Assembly (NCBI GenBank): GCA_902788275.1
Contig: CADAJV010000001.1
Span: forward strand, 1 to 64,000
Source of the DNA: an uncultured Bacteroidales bacterium
Lineage (GTDB): Bacteria > Bacteroidota > Bacteroidia > Bacteroidales > Bacteroidaceae
Length of the DNA: 64,000 bases
Direction of reading: 5' to 3'
In this document: in pieces, positions 51,899-62,145 of the stretch
How the letters are laid out: every line of letters starts with the position of its first letter
How positions within the stretch are numbered: position 1 is the stretch's first letter
Position numbers and translations under genes: made by a program
Notes under the pieces: model-generated
Told to the model about the DNA's origin: nothing
Database searches by the model: none
The model's input: only the letters and a program-made list of their open reading frames with translations

Positions 51899-52639
51899 TT
51901 ATTTCTTGTGTAAGGAGTAATCTTCGGTTATAAAGTCTGTCAGATGAAAGGGAGCGTCTGCAGAGGGTCTTAGAAATTCTTCGATGAGCTTTGTTGAGGA
52001 TAGAATCGAAGGTATTTGGGGCAGGGGAATAATGTAGAGTCGTTTGGGGGCAGATGGCTTACCTCCTAACCCTAATGCGATGAATACAGGAATACTTCTT
52101 TCTGCTGAGAATTGCTGATAGATTGAAAGTTTGTCTGCGGGGAACAGATCCTGTCCCATTTTCGAGGATAGCCTTTCTCGCCATTTGCATTCTACTGCAA
52201 ATTTTTGTCCAAGATAATCGAAGACAAAGTCGGGGTGACGGTTGTTTTCTGGACAAATGTCTCCAAGGGTCTTATCTCCTTGCCATTCTTTTAAGGTAAA
52301 ACCTGTTTCTTGGTTAAGGTTAAATAATCTTAATATATGGTCCTCAAACTCGCGTCCTTTCAAGACTTCCTCTGGAAAGGTGATGGCGCGAATGCGTGAA
52401 TAGATGGCAGGATAGGTGCGTTGTAGTTTGGTGTGTATGGCATGGATGCCCATGTCGGCATAATACATACGCAGAAGCACTTTGTCTTGTGCTACTGTCC
52501 ACCTTTCATATTTAGAGCTTGACTCTGCTATAAGCGACACATGTTCGTTGCTTAGGAGATTCGTTACGTTGTTTTTCCTGCCAGTAAGGAGAAAACGCTG
52601 CCATTCTTGTTGACATATCCACAGACAATATGTTGGCAA
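51899..52639 (-). CDS. PD-(D/E)XK nuclease-like part of a frameshifted gene
   Basis: The frame is 246 codons from a TTG; genuine homology probably begins around residue 22 (NNVTNLLSNE). Residues 43-90 look like a SANT/Myb-type helical DNA-binding domain (KYERWTVAQDKVLLRMYYAD). Then GREFED (95-100), PDFVFD (Asp137) and FAVECKW (Glu150, Lys152) form an Mrr-like PD-(D/E)XK nuclease core, followed by IYQQF and FIALGLGG. It is in the -1 frame relative to the gene at 52564-53004; one extra A in the A5 run at 52572-52576 would fuse them. The islet is AT-richer than its neighbours. Biological role unknown; defence or DNA processing is possible. Confidence 0.7.
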   Translation of the reverse strand: MPTYCLWICQQEWQRFLLTGRKNNVTNLLSNEHVSLIAESSSKYERWTVAQDKVLLRMYYADMGIHAIHTKLQRTYPAIYSRIRAITFPEEVLKGREFEDHILRLFNLNQETGFTLKEWQGDKTLGDICPENNRHPDFVFDYLGQKFAVECKWRERLSSKMGQDLFPADKLSIYQQFSAERSIPVFIALGLGGKPSAPKRLYIIPLPQIPSILSSTKLIEEFLRPSADAPFHLTDFITEDYSLHKK

Positions 52640-53004
52640 AGAGAAATTACATATTTGTTTCTTAGTCTTGGGGTAATTCTCTTATCTTCTGTTTTGTCGC
52701 ATCTCAAAATAGCGATGAGTAGCCGATTTTCTTGTAAGGCTTGTTCAATTTGTATGTTATTGGTGTCGGTGAAACGGTTCATCACAAACAGAATGGTCGG
52801 AATCCTGGCAACCAGCAGGGCTGCCAAGACTTCCGTTTCCATTTCTGTAGAGTTGAAGCAGGCTATGCAGTCTTTCTCCGATAGGCTGTCTGTCCATCTG
52901 AATATATAATCATACAGCCCGACAGGAGTACGTTTGGAGCAAATGAACAGGGTTTTCTCCCTGTTCATCAGTTCCCGGTTGCCACGAGTTTCGACTATGT
53001 GCAT
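52564..53004 (-). CDS. Rossmann/SLOG (DprA-like) N-terminal part of a frameshifted gene
   Basis: This encodes 146 residues (start 53004, or ATG 52968 giving MNREKTLFIC). KTLFICSKRT, CFNSTEMETEVLAALL, IPTILFVMN and LRNKYVISLCQHIVCGYVNK recall the nucleotide-binding Rossmann fold of DprA/SLOG proteins (RN..I..L...I..GYV...G). The frame stops at TAA 52564 after SLLAGKTT. A -1 shift at GGAAAAAC joins it to the nuclease-like frame to give one protein of about 368 residues. It may be a recent one-base deletion, a sequencing error or recoding. It is the first gene behind tRNA-Ala in reverse orientation, with no convincing promoter. Confidence 0.68.
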   Translation of the reverse strand: MHIVETRGNRELMNREKTLFICSKRTPVGLYDYIFRWTDSLSEKDCIACFNSTEMETEVLAALLVARIPTILFVMNRFTDTNNIQIEQALQENRLLIAILRCDKTEDKRITPRLRNKYVISLCQHIVCGYVNKNGSVFSLLAGKTT

Positions 53005-53092
53005 GGGGGGCTGCTTTGTATATGTCCTTCCTTATTGAGTCTTTTCTGGCTGGAGGATGTGCAAAGGTGTTGTACCTTTTCAGCGATTCGGT

Positions 53093-54295
<1,203 letters not shown>

Positions 54296-54376
54296 TTTTT
54301 TATATGAAATTTGAAATTTAATGTTTAGGAGTTAACGGCTTCGCCGTGGAAGTTAAGTTGGTTTACTGGTTAGCGG

Positions 54377-55069
54377 TTATTTGTTTATTCTCAGCAGTTT
54401 GCCATACTTGTTTGATGGCGCACTGTCAAGCAGCAACATGATGGACAGAAACAGTAGGCCGATATAGGGACTGATGCCCAGGGGCTTGGCCACGAAGAAT
54501 GGCACTATGGCCATCAGCAGCCATAGTCCGGAACGGTTGGTGTCGTGCAGGCGGCGCACGGTCACACTGAGCAGCGGCAACAGGATGAGCAGCAGGTAGC
54601 CTATGATGAGCAGGGTGATGAAGAGGTGATCGTTGAGGCAGGAGTGGATAAGGCGGTGCCAGTACTCCTCGTCGGTGTTAGCCTCTGATATAGTGATATA
54701 GTCGCGGCCTATGCTGGAGAAGAGGATGATATAGAGTATCACGCTGACCACAACGTTGAAGGCGATGAAGGTCCAGAACTCTGAGCGGCGCGAACGGCCC
54801 GTGAAGTTGTCGCACCTGACGAACACTCGTTTGAGCGAGCGCAGCAGGCTGCGTGCTGTGTCGTGATTATCCTGGGCTGTGATGGCATCGGCCTCCAGCT
54901 CGGCCAGCTGCTCCTTGGTCTGGCTGAGTTCGGTGAGCTCCTCCATGGCCTGTCGGCGCAGCGCGGCCTTCTTGTGGTCATCAATACGCGGATTGGGGCA
55001 TCCACACTCAGGACAGCACAGCAGATTGCCATCATAGGGGCATGCACATTCGGGACAGATGGAAGTCAT
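54377..55069 (-). CDS. Zinc-ribbon DUF805 membrane protein
   Basis: This encodes 230 residues. An N-terminal zinc ribbon (CPECACPYDGNLLCCPECGC) and a helical linker (about 30-65) precede a DUF805 region: RCDNFTGRSRRSEFWTFIAF, then three or four membrane helices with VRRLHDTNRSGLWLLM. DUF805 proteins are small membrane proteins of unknown role; the zinc-ribbon fusion resembles the CD225 protein at 16083 in layout. It starts 32 bases after the GH20 gene. Confidence 0.87.
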   Translation of the reverse strand: MTSICPECACPYDGNLLCCPECGCPNPRIDDHKKAALRRQAMEELTELSQTKEQLAELEADAITAQDNHDTARSLLRSLKRVFVRCDNFTGRSRRSEFWTFIAFNVVVSVILYIILFSSIGRDYITISEANTDEEYWHRLIHSCLNDHLFITLLIIGYLLLILLPLLSVTVRRLHDTNRSGLWLLMAIVPFFVAKPLGISPYIGLLFLSIMLLLDSAPSNKYGKLLRINK

Positions 55070-55101
55070 GGTGAGGGGGGAGAGTTTAGGGGGGTAAGAA
55101 C

Positions 55102-57057
55102 TTAAGGTTTCTTCCTTACCTCCAGGTTGGTGACTGTGGAGTGGAAGTTGCCGGTGAACTGCAGGGGGAAGACGAGGGTCTCCACGGTGGTGACCTTGGT
55201 CTTGCCGTCGGTCCAGAAGGTGCGTCCGTTCTTGCGCTCGGCTAGGGTGCCGTTTACGTAGAGCCGCGTCTCGTGATGGTCGCCCTCGATAGCGATGTCA
55301 ATCTCCTCGCCGAAGTAGGGGGCGAAGTCGAAGGTGTAGAGATAGCCGTCGCGGTCATAGCCCAGACGTCCGCTCACAGGGTCTGCCAGATAGAATGTTG
55401 AGTTGGGCGAGAAAAAGAGCACTGCGCCGCGTTGCTCCTCGGCGGCCTTGAGGTGGAAGCTGACGCGATAGGGATAGCCGGCCTCCACGATGTCAAAGCC
55501 GGGTATCTCGGTCTGGTTGGGGCGGACGGTGTCGAGTCTATAGACATTGCGGTGCAGGGTGCCTAGCTCGTTGTCCCAGGGCGACTCGCTGAGCCTGTGG
55601 CGCAGGCTGTCAAAGACGGCATAGGGCAGGGTGGTGCTGCGCCCGGTCCAGAGTTTCTGACTCAGGGTCTGCAGGGCAGGATAGACGCGATGGTGTATGT
55701 CCTTCACGCTGATGCCGTTGCCGCAGATGTCGTTCCACACGGCAAACATGCCGCCTTCAATGCGCGGGTCGTCATACTTAAAGGTCTTGTCGCCCACCTG
55801 ATTGGGCGTCCAGTTGTTGTAGAGATGCTCTGTGTTGAGATAGTCGTAGTAGTAGCCGGCGTGGGGCACGATATAGACCAGTCCGTCGGGTATGCTGATG
55901 CCTCGGTAGCCAAGATGCAGCATGGAGTCGGGTTCGGCATAGCCGTTATACCACAGCGACATGGTTACGCCCTTGGATTTGACGGGCGTCTGACCCTTGG
56001 CATGGGTTAGTGAGCCCCACATACAGGCCTGCTTACCGTAGCCTTCCACGTATTTAATAAGGTGGTCGGCCAGGGCACGAAACTTCTCCACCACGGCGGG
56101 GTCAGAGTTGTTATACTCGTCGGTGCCGATGTGTACTCTGGGGCCGATAAACACGGGCTCATCGCCTTCCAGATACTCCTTCCACAGACTGTCGAGGAAG
56201 GGGACGGTTTGGGGGTTGGTGATGTCTAGGTGGTCCATGCCGAAACGCTCGCTGCCCAGCTCAGGCTTATACTTGGTAAAGGCCAGACAGTGGGCCGGCG
56301 CATCAATCTCGGGTATAATTTCCACCCCACAGTCGGCGGCCATCATCTGCAGGCTGGTAAACTGCCATTTGGTGTAGTAGCCGTCGCGGGCTGTCAGTCC
56401 GGGATAGGTGTCACACTCCAGGCGGAAGGCCGAGTAGGTTTTCTGCCAGTCGTTGTCAAAATATTTGGGGAATCCGTTGTCGTTAAGGTGCACCTGCAGT
56501 GTGTTCATCTTATAGTAAGCCATGATGCGTACCAGACTCTGCAGATACTCCATGGGTATGAATTTGCGTGCACAGTCAATCATCATGCCGCGCACCTCGA
56601 AATCGGGGCTGTCGTTGATTGTGCCTTTTGGCAGCGACAGGCCATCGGTGGCCTCGCCCATCTGTAGCAGGGTGCGTGTGGCCCAATAAAGGCCACGCCT
56701 AGTGGGGGCGCTCACTTCCACCATGCTGCCAATCTTGATGGTGTAGCTCTCGGGGTTGGCGCCCTTGGTGGGAGCCAGTCTCATCACTATGTCGCCGCTG
56801 CGAGGCTGTTCGCCCTGCTTGGCAATGGCCAGAGGCTGGCCAAATAGGAAACGCCAGTCATCGGCTAGCTGCTGCACCACGCCGCCATCGTCGCCTGTCT
56901 GATTGACCAGACGCACCAGTGGAGAGACGATATAGTTGCCGGTGCCGCCCTTCCACTCCTTTAGTTCGGGAATGACAAATGGCTTGGCATTCTGCCCGGC
57001 GGCAGTCATCACGACGACCACGGTCAGGGCCAGTAACAAGGCAAATCTGCTTTTCAT
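55102..57057 (-). CDS. Glycoside hydrolase family 20 beta-N-acetylhexosaminidase
   Basis: This encodes 651 residues with a signal peptide (about 1-21), a GH20b N-terminal domain (about 25-135), a TIM-barrel catalytic domain and a C-terminal beta domain (about 480-650). Catalytic Asp313-Glu314 lie in HIGTDEYNN (HxGxDE type). Other markers are RGMMIDCARKFIPMEYLQSL, PEIDAPAHC and LHVHLND-like QVHLNDNG. It removes terminal GlcNAc/GalNAc from host or microbial glycans in the periplasm or outside. Its own promoter is at 57084-57115. Confidence 0.93.
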   Translation of the reverse strand: MKSRFALLLALTVVVVMTAAGQNAKPFVIPELKEWKGGTGNYIVSPLVRLVNQTGDDGGVVQQLADDWRFLFGQPLAIAKQGEQPRSGDIVMRLAPTKGANPESYTIKIGSMVEVSAPTRRGLYWATRTLLQMGEATDGLSLPKGTINDSPDFEVRGMMIDCARKFIPMEYLQSLVRIMAYYKMNTLQVHLNDNGFPKYFDNDWQKTYSAFRLECDTYPGLTARDGYYTKWQFTSLQMMAADCGVEIIPEIDAPAHCLAFTKYKPELGSERFGMDHLDITNPQTVPFLDSLWKEYLEGDEPVFIGPRVHIGTDEYNNSDPAVVEKFRALADHLIKYVEGYGKQACMWGSLTHAKGQTPVKSKGVTMSLWYNGYAEPDSMLHLGYRGISIPDGLVYIVPHAGYYYDYLNTEHLYNNWTPNQVGDKTFKYDDPRIEGGMFAVWNDICGNGISVKDIHHRVYPALQTLSQKLWTGRSTTLPYAVFDSLRHRLSESPWDNELGTLHRNVYRLDTVRPNQTEIPGFDIVEAGYPYRVSFHLKAAEEQRGAVLFFSPNSTFYLADPVSGRLGYDRDGYLYTFDFAPYFGEEIDIAIEGDHHETRLYVNGTLAERKNGRTFWTDGKTKVTTVETLVFPLQFTGNFHSTVTNLEVRKKP

Positions 57058-57083
57058 AGAGGCACAATCTGTGTTTAATCATG

Positions 57084-57115
57084 CAAAAATAGGTTTTTTG
57101 TCTGTAATTGCCAAA
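57084..57115 (-). promoter_or_regulatory. Promoter of the GH20 operon
   Basis: On the minus strand TTTG (57112-57115) and TATTTTTG (57084-57091) are separated by 20 bases, 26 bases before the GH20 start. Confidence 0.75.
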
Positions 57116-57155
57116 TTTCTTAGACGATTGTTGCCAAAGTGACGCCAGAAACCAC

Positions 57156-57163
57156 TAAATTTG
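57156..57163 (+). promoter_or_regulatory. -7 box of the TIGR02757 gene
   Basis: TAAATTTG ends 18 bases before the ATG at 57182 and overlaps a possible TTG start at 57161, which is therefore rejected. Confidence 0.5.
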
Positions 57164-57181
57164 CGGAAAAACCGACACAAC

Positions 57182-57910
57182 ATGCACTCCTCTCTGCAAC
57201 AACAGCTTGCCAGCCTTGCCAGACATTACAACACGCCAGCTTTTATAGCCACCGACCCCGTACAGTTTCCCCACCGCTACACTGACAAGCGCGATGTGGA
57301 GATTTCTGCCTTTGTTACTGCGTGGATCAGTTGGGGCAACCGCAAACAGATTATCAAAACGGCCAACCACATAGACATCCAGATGTTCAAAGGGCGTCCC
57401 TACCACTATCTCATGAGCGGCTATTGGCGCACCTACCAAGGTGACAGCCAGTGCCTGTATCGCACATGCCGCCATAGTGACTTTTACTGTCTCATGGAGC
57501 GCCTACATCATATCTACACCCACCACCCCGACCTTGAGGATGCGGTGGTGCAGCTTACCATACGCGGTCTTGACCCCGCCCAGGCTCTGAGTAGCCTGTT
57601 CAGCGGCATTAACGGCATAGCCAATGCACAGTTGGGCTCCCCCTGCAAGCGACTGTGGTTCTTCCTGCGATGGATGGTGAGGCGCGATGGCATAGTGGAC
57701 CTCGGCATCTGGCAGCGGCTCTCACCTGCTGACCTCGTCATACCCCTCGATACGCATGTCTATCACACGGCCCTCGCCATGGGTATCACTGCCCGCCGTA
57801 CAGCCGACATCAAAACCGCCCGCGAGATAACCGATTTCTTCCGCACCATCTTCCCCTCTGACCCCGCACTTGGTGACTTTGCCCTCTTTGGCTACGGCGT
57901 GGAGAATTGA
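57182..57910 (+). CDS. TIGR02757 family protein
   Basis: This encodes 242 residues from ATG 57182 (MHSSLQQQLASLARHYN). It matches the TIGR02757 family, conserved but uncharacterised: DPVQFPHRYTDKRDVEISAF near the start, AWISWGNRKQII, RMDVPLDTH-like LSPADLVIPLDTHVYHTALAM and a terminal FALFGYGVEN. The helical pattern is reminiscent of HhH-GPD DNA glycosylases, but the catalytic residues cannot be assigned with confidence. It is divergent from GH20. Confidence 0.85.
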   Translation: MHSSLQQQLASLARHYNTPAFIATDPVQFPHRYTDKRDVEISAFVTAWISWGNRKQIIKTANHIDIQMFKGRPYHYLMSGYWRTYQGDSQCLYRTCRHSDFYCLMERLHHIYTHHPDLEDAVVQLTIRGLDPAQALSSLFSGINGIANAQLGSPCKRLWFFLRWMVRRDGIVDLGIWQRLSPADLVIPLDTHVYHTALAMGITARRTADIKTAREITDFFRTIFPSDPALGDFALFGYGVEN

Positions 57911-58091
57911 AATTTGAATTTTATTGTCAGGTCTGGAAGCAACGGACTGCAAGCCGAAGGCTTCGCGAGAATATACTTTTTTCGAGCAAAGTTCTCTTTG
58001 AGCGAAGACTTTGTCAGTGGTCGGCGAAGCCGTTAACTTCCTTTTTTACTTCTCAATTGGTTGTCAATTCTTAAATCTCAAATATATTTAG

Positions 58092-58099
58092 TACCTTTG
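58092..58099 (+). promoter_or_regulatory. -7 box of the LptF/G-ribBA operon
   Basis: TACCTTTG lies 9 bases before the ATG at 58109. The spacer 57911-58091 carries heptads and GAAGCCGTTAAC words also found at 54330-54355. Confidence 0.5.
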
Positions 58100-58108
58100 C
58101 AGATTGAA

Positions 58109-59623
58109 ATGTTAGGCATAAAGAAGATAGACACCTTTGTGCTCAAGAAATTCTTCCTGCTTTTCTTGGGTTGTTTCTGTATCTGCCTGTTTGTGTTCAT
58201 GATGCAGTTTGTGTGGAAGCACGTCAACGACCTGGTCGGTAAAGGTCTGGGCATGGATGTGCTGGCCCAGTTCTTCTGGTATATGGCTCTCTCGCTTGTG
58301 CCTATGGCATTGCCTATGGCTGTGTTGCTTACTTCGCTCATTTCCTTTGGCAATATGGGTGAACAGCTGGAGTTGACGGCCTTCAAGGCTGCCGGCGTGC
58401 CACTGATCAGGATTATGCGCAGCGTCATGATCAGCTGTGCACTGCTGATGTGCATCTCCTTCCATTTTCAAAACAATATCAGCCCTAAGGCCCAGATGCA
58501 GTTGGCTCGTCTGCTCATCTCAATGAAGGACACATCGCCAGCTCTCGAGATTCCCGAGGGGGTATTCTACAACGGCATTCCTAACGTCAACCTCTATGTG
58601 GAGCGCAAAACAGCCGAGACTGGCATGCTCTATAATGTCATTATTTACAAGATGGATCAGGGTATCGACAATGCTCAGATAGTAGTGGCCGACTCTGCCA
58701 AGATTGAGACTACTGCCGACAAGCAGAATCTCAAGCTCACAATCTTCAACGGCGAGTTGTTTGAGAACCTCCAGGCCAACGCCTCCGGCCTGCTAAATCA
58801 GACGCAGGTGCCCTACGACCGCGAGACATTCCAGTATAAGATACTCCTCATTGACTATAACTCCGACTTCGACCTCATGGCTGCTGATGACCTCAACGCT
58901 ATGGCCGAGACAAAGTCGCTGGCTAAGCTTAGTGCCGACGCCGACTCTATGGCTGCCGTCTATGACAGTCTGGGCCGTGTTAACTACGCCGAGATGACTG
59001 CCCGCTACATGCAGAGCGGATTTCTCAGCCGCCAGGACTCTGCCTTGGCATACCAGATGGCTGACCATATCAATATAGACACCCTCATGGCGGCCAACGC
59101 CCATAACCGACAGGGCATACTGCACAGTGCTACCAGCACCGTTGACAATATCCTGACCGAGATGGAGTGGCGCACACCTGTCAGTCAGGACGGCTACCGC
59201 ATGGTGCGCAAGCACCAAATAAAATGGCATGAGACATTTACCAATGCCCTCGCTTGCCTCTTTTTCTTTTTTATCGGAGCACCCCTTGGGGCCATCATAC
59301 GCAAGGGTGGCCTCGGTATCTCCACCATTGTCTCGGTGCTAATCTTCATTATATACTATATCATTGGCATCTCAGGCATGAAGATGGCTCGTGACGGCTC
59401 GTGGGACATTATCTACGGCATGTGGATAAGCACCGTGGTGATGACACCCCTCGGCCTTTTCCTTACCTACAGGGCCAACCGCGACTCTATAGAGTTTAAC
59501 TTCGACAGCCTCAAGCAGCGCATCACTGTCCTCGCCGCCAAGCTAAAATACCGCCCTGGCGAGTCACGCAGGCAGCACATAACGAGAATATTCCACGATG
59601 TATTCCATCCCAAGAAACAATAA
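58109..59623 (+). CDS. LptF/LptG-family LPS permease subunit
   Basis: This encodes 504 residues from ATG 58109 ([20 protein letters not shown]); an earlier start would precede the promoter box. Three N-terminal membrane helices, a periplasmic beta-jellyroll (about 150-270: [29 protein letters not shown]) with an extended helical insert (about 270-360), and three C-terminal helices ([20 protein letters not shown]) fit LptF/LptG. It forms the transmembrane part of the LptB2FG exporter for lipopolysaccharide. F or G cannot be decided. ribBA follows after 8 bases. Confidence 0.9.
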   Translation: MLGIKKIDTFVLKKFFLLFLGCFCICLFVFMMQFVWKHVNDLVGKGLGMDVLAQFFWYMALSLVPMALPMAVLLTSLISFGNMGEQLELTAFKAAGVPLIRIMRSVMISCALLMCISFHFQNNISPKAQMQLARLLISMKDTSPALEIPEGVFYNGIPNVNLYVERKTAETGMLYNVIIYKMDQGIDNAQIVVADSAKIETTADKQNLKLTIFNGELFENLQANASGLLNQTQVPYDRETFQYKILLIDYNSDFDLMAADDLNAMAETKSLAKLSADADSMAAVYDSLGRVNYAEMTARYMQSGFLSRQDSALAYQMADHINIDTLMAANAHNRQGILHSATSTVDNILTEMEWRTPVSQDGYRMVRKHQIKWHETFTNALACLFFFFIGAPLGAIIRKGGLGISTIVSVLIFIIYYIIGISGMKMARDGSWDIIYGMWISTVVMTPLGLFLTYRANRDSIEFNFDSLKQRITVLAAKLKYRPGESRRQHITRIFHDVFHPKKQ

Positions 59624-59631
59624 TAGATATC

Positions 59632-60846
59632 ATGACTGACACTAAATCAGTGCTAAGCACTATAGAGGAAGCTGTAGAAGACTTCCGCCAAGGCAAGTTC
59701 GTCATTGTCGTTGATGACGAAGACCGCGAGAACGAAGGCGACTTTATCACTGCCGCCGAGCTCATCACTCCCGAGAAGGTCAACTTTATGCTACACTATG
59801 GTCGCGGGGTGCTCTGCGCTCCTATCACACTAGACCGCTGCCGCGAGCTACGTCTGCCTCATCAGGTGGAAGACAATACCTCAATGCTTGGCACGCCCTT
59901 TACCGTGACTGTTGATAAGTTAGAGGGCTGCACCACCGGCGTCAGTGCTGCCGACCGAGCAGCCACTATCAAGGCTCTGGCCGACCCTGCCTCGGTGCCT
60001 GAGACTTTTGGACGTCCAGGTCATATCAACCCCCTCTATGCACAGGCCAAGGGAGTGCTGCGCCGCGCCGGACATACCGAGGCAGCCATCGACCTCGCCC
60101 GGCTGGCTGGACTACAGCCTGCAGCAGCACTTATCGAGATAATGAATGAGGACGGCACTATGGCGCGCATGCCGCAGCTAATAGAGGTGGCACGCCAGCA
60201 TGGTCTCAAGATCATCTCCATCCGCGATCTCATAGCCTACCGCCTCAAGGATGAGACGATAGTAGAGAAGGGTGAGCGCGTTGACCTACCCACTGCCTAT
60301 GGCCACTTCCACCTCATACCCTTCCGCCAGAAGAGCAACGGCCTGGAGCACATAGCTCTTATCAAGGGCGAGTGGGCCGACGATGAGCCGATACTTGTCA
60401 GAGTACACTCTTCCTGCATGACAGGCGACATCTTTGGCAGCAAGCGATGCGACTGCGGTGAGCAGCTACACCGCGCCATGCAGATGATAGACCGCGAGGG
60501 CAAGGGTGTAGTGCTTTATCTCAACCAGGAAGGTCGCGGCATAGGCCTCATGGCTAAGATAGCTGCCTATAAGTTACAGGAGCAGGGCCTCGACACTGTT
60601 GATGCCAACATACACCTCGGCTATGCTGCCGATGAGCGCGACTATGGCGTAGGTGCCCAGATCCTCCGCGAGATAGGCGTCAAGAAGATGCGCCTCATCA
60701 CCAATAACCCCACTAAGCGTGCGGGCCTTGACGGCTTCGGCCTCGAGATAGTGGAGAATGTGCCGATAGAGATAGAACCTAATAAATATAATGAGTCGTA
60801 TCTTTGTACCAAAGCTCATCGCATGGGCCACGAACTGCACTTATAA
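59632..60846 (+). CDS. ribBA: Bifunctional DHBP synthase/GTP cyclohydrolase II
   Basis: This encodes 404 residues. The N-terminal half (1-205) is 3,4-dihydroxy-2-butanone-4-phosphate synthase ([28 protein letters not shown]). The C-terminal half is GTP cyclohydrolase II with the zinc ligands in [20 protein letters not shown] and the [10 protein letters not shown] motif. The two enzymes start the two branches of riboflavin synthesis. No FMN riboswitch lies upstream; the 8-base spacer ties it to the LptF/G gene. Confidence 0.96.
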   Translation: MTDTKSVLSTIEEAVEDFRQGKFVIVVDDEDRENEGDFITAAELITPEKVNFMLHYGRGVLCAPITLDRCRELRLPHQVEDNTSMLGTPFTVTVDKLEGCTTGVSAADRAATIKALADPASVPETFGRPGHINPLYAQAKGVLRRAGHTEAAIDLARLAGLQPAAALIEIMNEDGTMARMPQLIEVARQHGLKIISIRDLIAYRLKDETIVEKGERVDLPTAYGHFHLIPFRQKSNGLEHIALIKGEWADDEPILVRVHSSCMTGDIFGSKRCDCGEQLHRAMQMIDREGKGVVLYLNQEGRGIGLMAKIAAYKLQEQGLDTVDANIHLGYAADERDYGVGAQILREIGVKKMRLITNNPTKRAGLDGFGLEIVENVPIEIEPNKYNESYLCTKAHRMGHELHL

Positions 60847-60914
60847 CGATAGGAAGTTTAAATTATCAAATCTAAAATAATAAATTATTGTTAACCTTTA
60901 AAAAATTAAAGACT

Positions 60915-61466
60915 ATGAAGAAATTCATTATCGCCGCATGTGTCGGCATTATGTTTGCAGCCTGTGGCAGCAAGCAGGAGACTAAGACCGTTGAGGAGCA
61001 GGCTCAGGCTTACGCTGAGCAGATGGATCAGGCCATTGAGGCTGGTGACACCGCCACCGTCAGGAGCTTGGCTGAGGAGATGACTGCCTGGCATGAGGGC
61101 CTTTCTGCTGACGATCAGTTGAAGGTGCTGAGCGTTGTTGACATTGATGAGGTTGTTGCCAAGGCTGAGAGCTCTCTCAACATTAGCCTTACGGATGCAG
61201 CTAAGCAGGCTGTTGAGGAGGTTGTTGATGCTGCCGCTACCGCTGCCGAGGGCGTTGCCGATCAGGCTAAGGCTGCTGCCGAGGAGGCTGTGAACAGCGC
61301 TAAGGAGCAGGGCAAGGCTGCCGTTGACGCCGCAAAGGAGGCAGGCAAGGCTGCCATCAATGATGCTGCCAAGAAAGGTGCCGATGCCATGAATGCCGCT
61401 GCCCAGAAGGGTGCCGAGGCTATCAAGCAGGCTGCCGACCAGGGCTCTAAGAAACTTGGCCTCTAA
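60915..61466 (+). CDS. Ala-rich helical lipoprotein
   Basis: This encodes 183 residues from ATG 60915 (MKKFIIAACVGIMFAACGSK), with a lipobox ending FAAC. The mature part is almost wholly helical and rich in Ala, Lys, Glu and Asp. The last 70 residues form 11-residue-type repeats (AAxxGKAAVDAAKEAGKAAI, GADAMNAAAQKGAEAIKQAA) like late-embryogenesis-abundant or apolipoprotein helices that lie on membranes or protect proteins. It may coat the inner face of the outer membrane; the role is unknown. The terminator follows at 61497. Confidence 0.85.
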   Translation: MKKFIIAACVGIMFAACGSKQETKTVEEQAQAYAEQMDQAIEAGDTATVRSLAEEMTAWHEGLSADDQLKVLSVVDIDEVVAKAESSLNISLTDAAKQAVEEVVDAAATAAEGVADQAKAAAEEAVNSAKEQGKAAVDAAKEAGKAAINDAAKKGADAMNAAAQKGAEAIKQAADQGSKKLGL

Positions 61467-61496
61467 TACTGACGTTTGCACAAGGCAAAAAACTAA

Positions 61497-61530
61497 TAAA
61501 GGGAGCTAAGGAAATACTTGGCCCCCTTTA
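61497..61530. terminator. Terminator between convergent genes
   Basis: The stem TAAAGGG/CCCTTTA (61497-61503 with 61524-61530), with A- and T-rich flanks on both sides, serves the plus-strand lipoprotein gene and possibly the minus-strand gene ending at 61547. Confidence 0.65.
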
Positions 61531-61546
61531 TTGTACTGTATATGTC

Positions 61547-62131
61547 TTAGTCTGTCATCAGGTCGTCAATCTGGTCGATGATGTCCTGGTATTTGCGCTG
61601 GGTGCTGAAGTGTAGTTTTACGCCTACGGCGCAACCGATAAGGCCGCAGATGACACCAACGATGAGCATGTGCCATTCGCCCTCTGCTCCATATAGGCGA
61701 TAGGCCTCGTAGGCGAAATAGATGATAAACAGTATGCCGAAAGGTATGCCGAACTTTAGCCATTCGTGGTCGCGTTTCTTGGCGCGTGCCACCTTCTTGC
61801 GTGCTGTGAGAATGTCGGTCTCCAGCAGGTGTTTATCGCGGAGGTCCTTGCCGTTCCACAAGGTGTAACAGAAGGATACCACCATACCGAAACTGCACAC
61901 GAGCCAGAAGCCTATGGACATGCCGCCCATCATGACGAAGGCCCAGTAGCCGTAGGGAATCATGAGGAGTCCGACTGTTGCTATAATGAGGTAGCGACGA
62001 TTGATGTCCACAACGTTTTTCTTCATGGCCTTGCGCAGCATTCGGTCGCTGATTATTTCCTGTTTCTCTAGCTTATTCTTGAGTATGGTCATCTGTTGAC
62101 GCATCTCCTCGAGATTGAATACATTTTCCAT
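61547..62131 (-). CDS. Membrane protein behind an ECF sigma factor
   Basis: This encodes 194 residues. The N-terminal half is cytoplasmic and helical (MENVFNLEEMRQQMTILKNK), with two adjacent membrane helices (YLIIATVGLLMIPYGYWAFV; IGFWLVCSFGMVVSFCYTL), then a charged loop and two more (KFGIPFGILFIIYFAYEAYR; MLIVGVICGLIGCAVG). It starts 14 bases after the sigma factor gene stop. Position suggests an anti-sigma or regulatory partner, but there is no zinc anti-sigma motif (HxxxCxxC) or FecR domain. Confidence 0.8.
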   Translation of the reverse strand: MENVFNLEEMRQQMTILKNKLEKQEIISDRMLRKAMKKNVVDINRRYLIIATVGLLMIPYGYWAFVMMGGMSIGFWLVCSFGMVVSFCYTLWNGKDLRDKHLLETDILTARKKVARAKKRDHEWLKFGIPFGILFIIYFAYEAYRLYGAEGEWHMLIVGVICGLIGCAVGVKLHFSTQRKYQDIIDQIDDLMTD

Positions 62132-62145
62132 AGTGTCTAATGTTT

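Noticed and set aside
57925..57960. SRP RNA-like sequence (GTCAGGTCTGGAAGCAAC)
   Set aside because: Resembles the SRP RNA loop by words, but there is no pairing flank to form the helix 8 stem.
59600..59640. FMN riboswitch upstream of ribBA
   Set aside because: Only 8 bases separate ribBA from the LptF/G gene; no RFN-type sequence is present.
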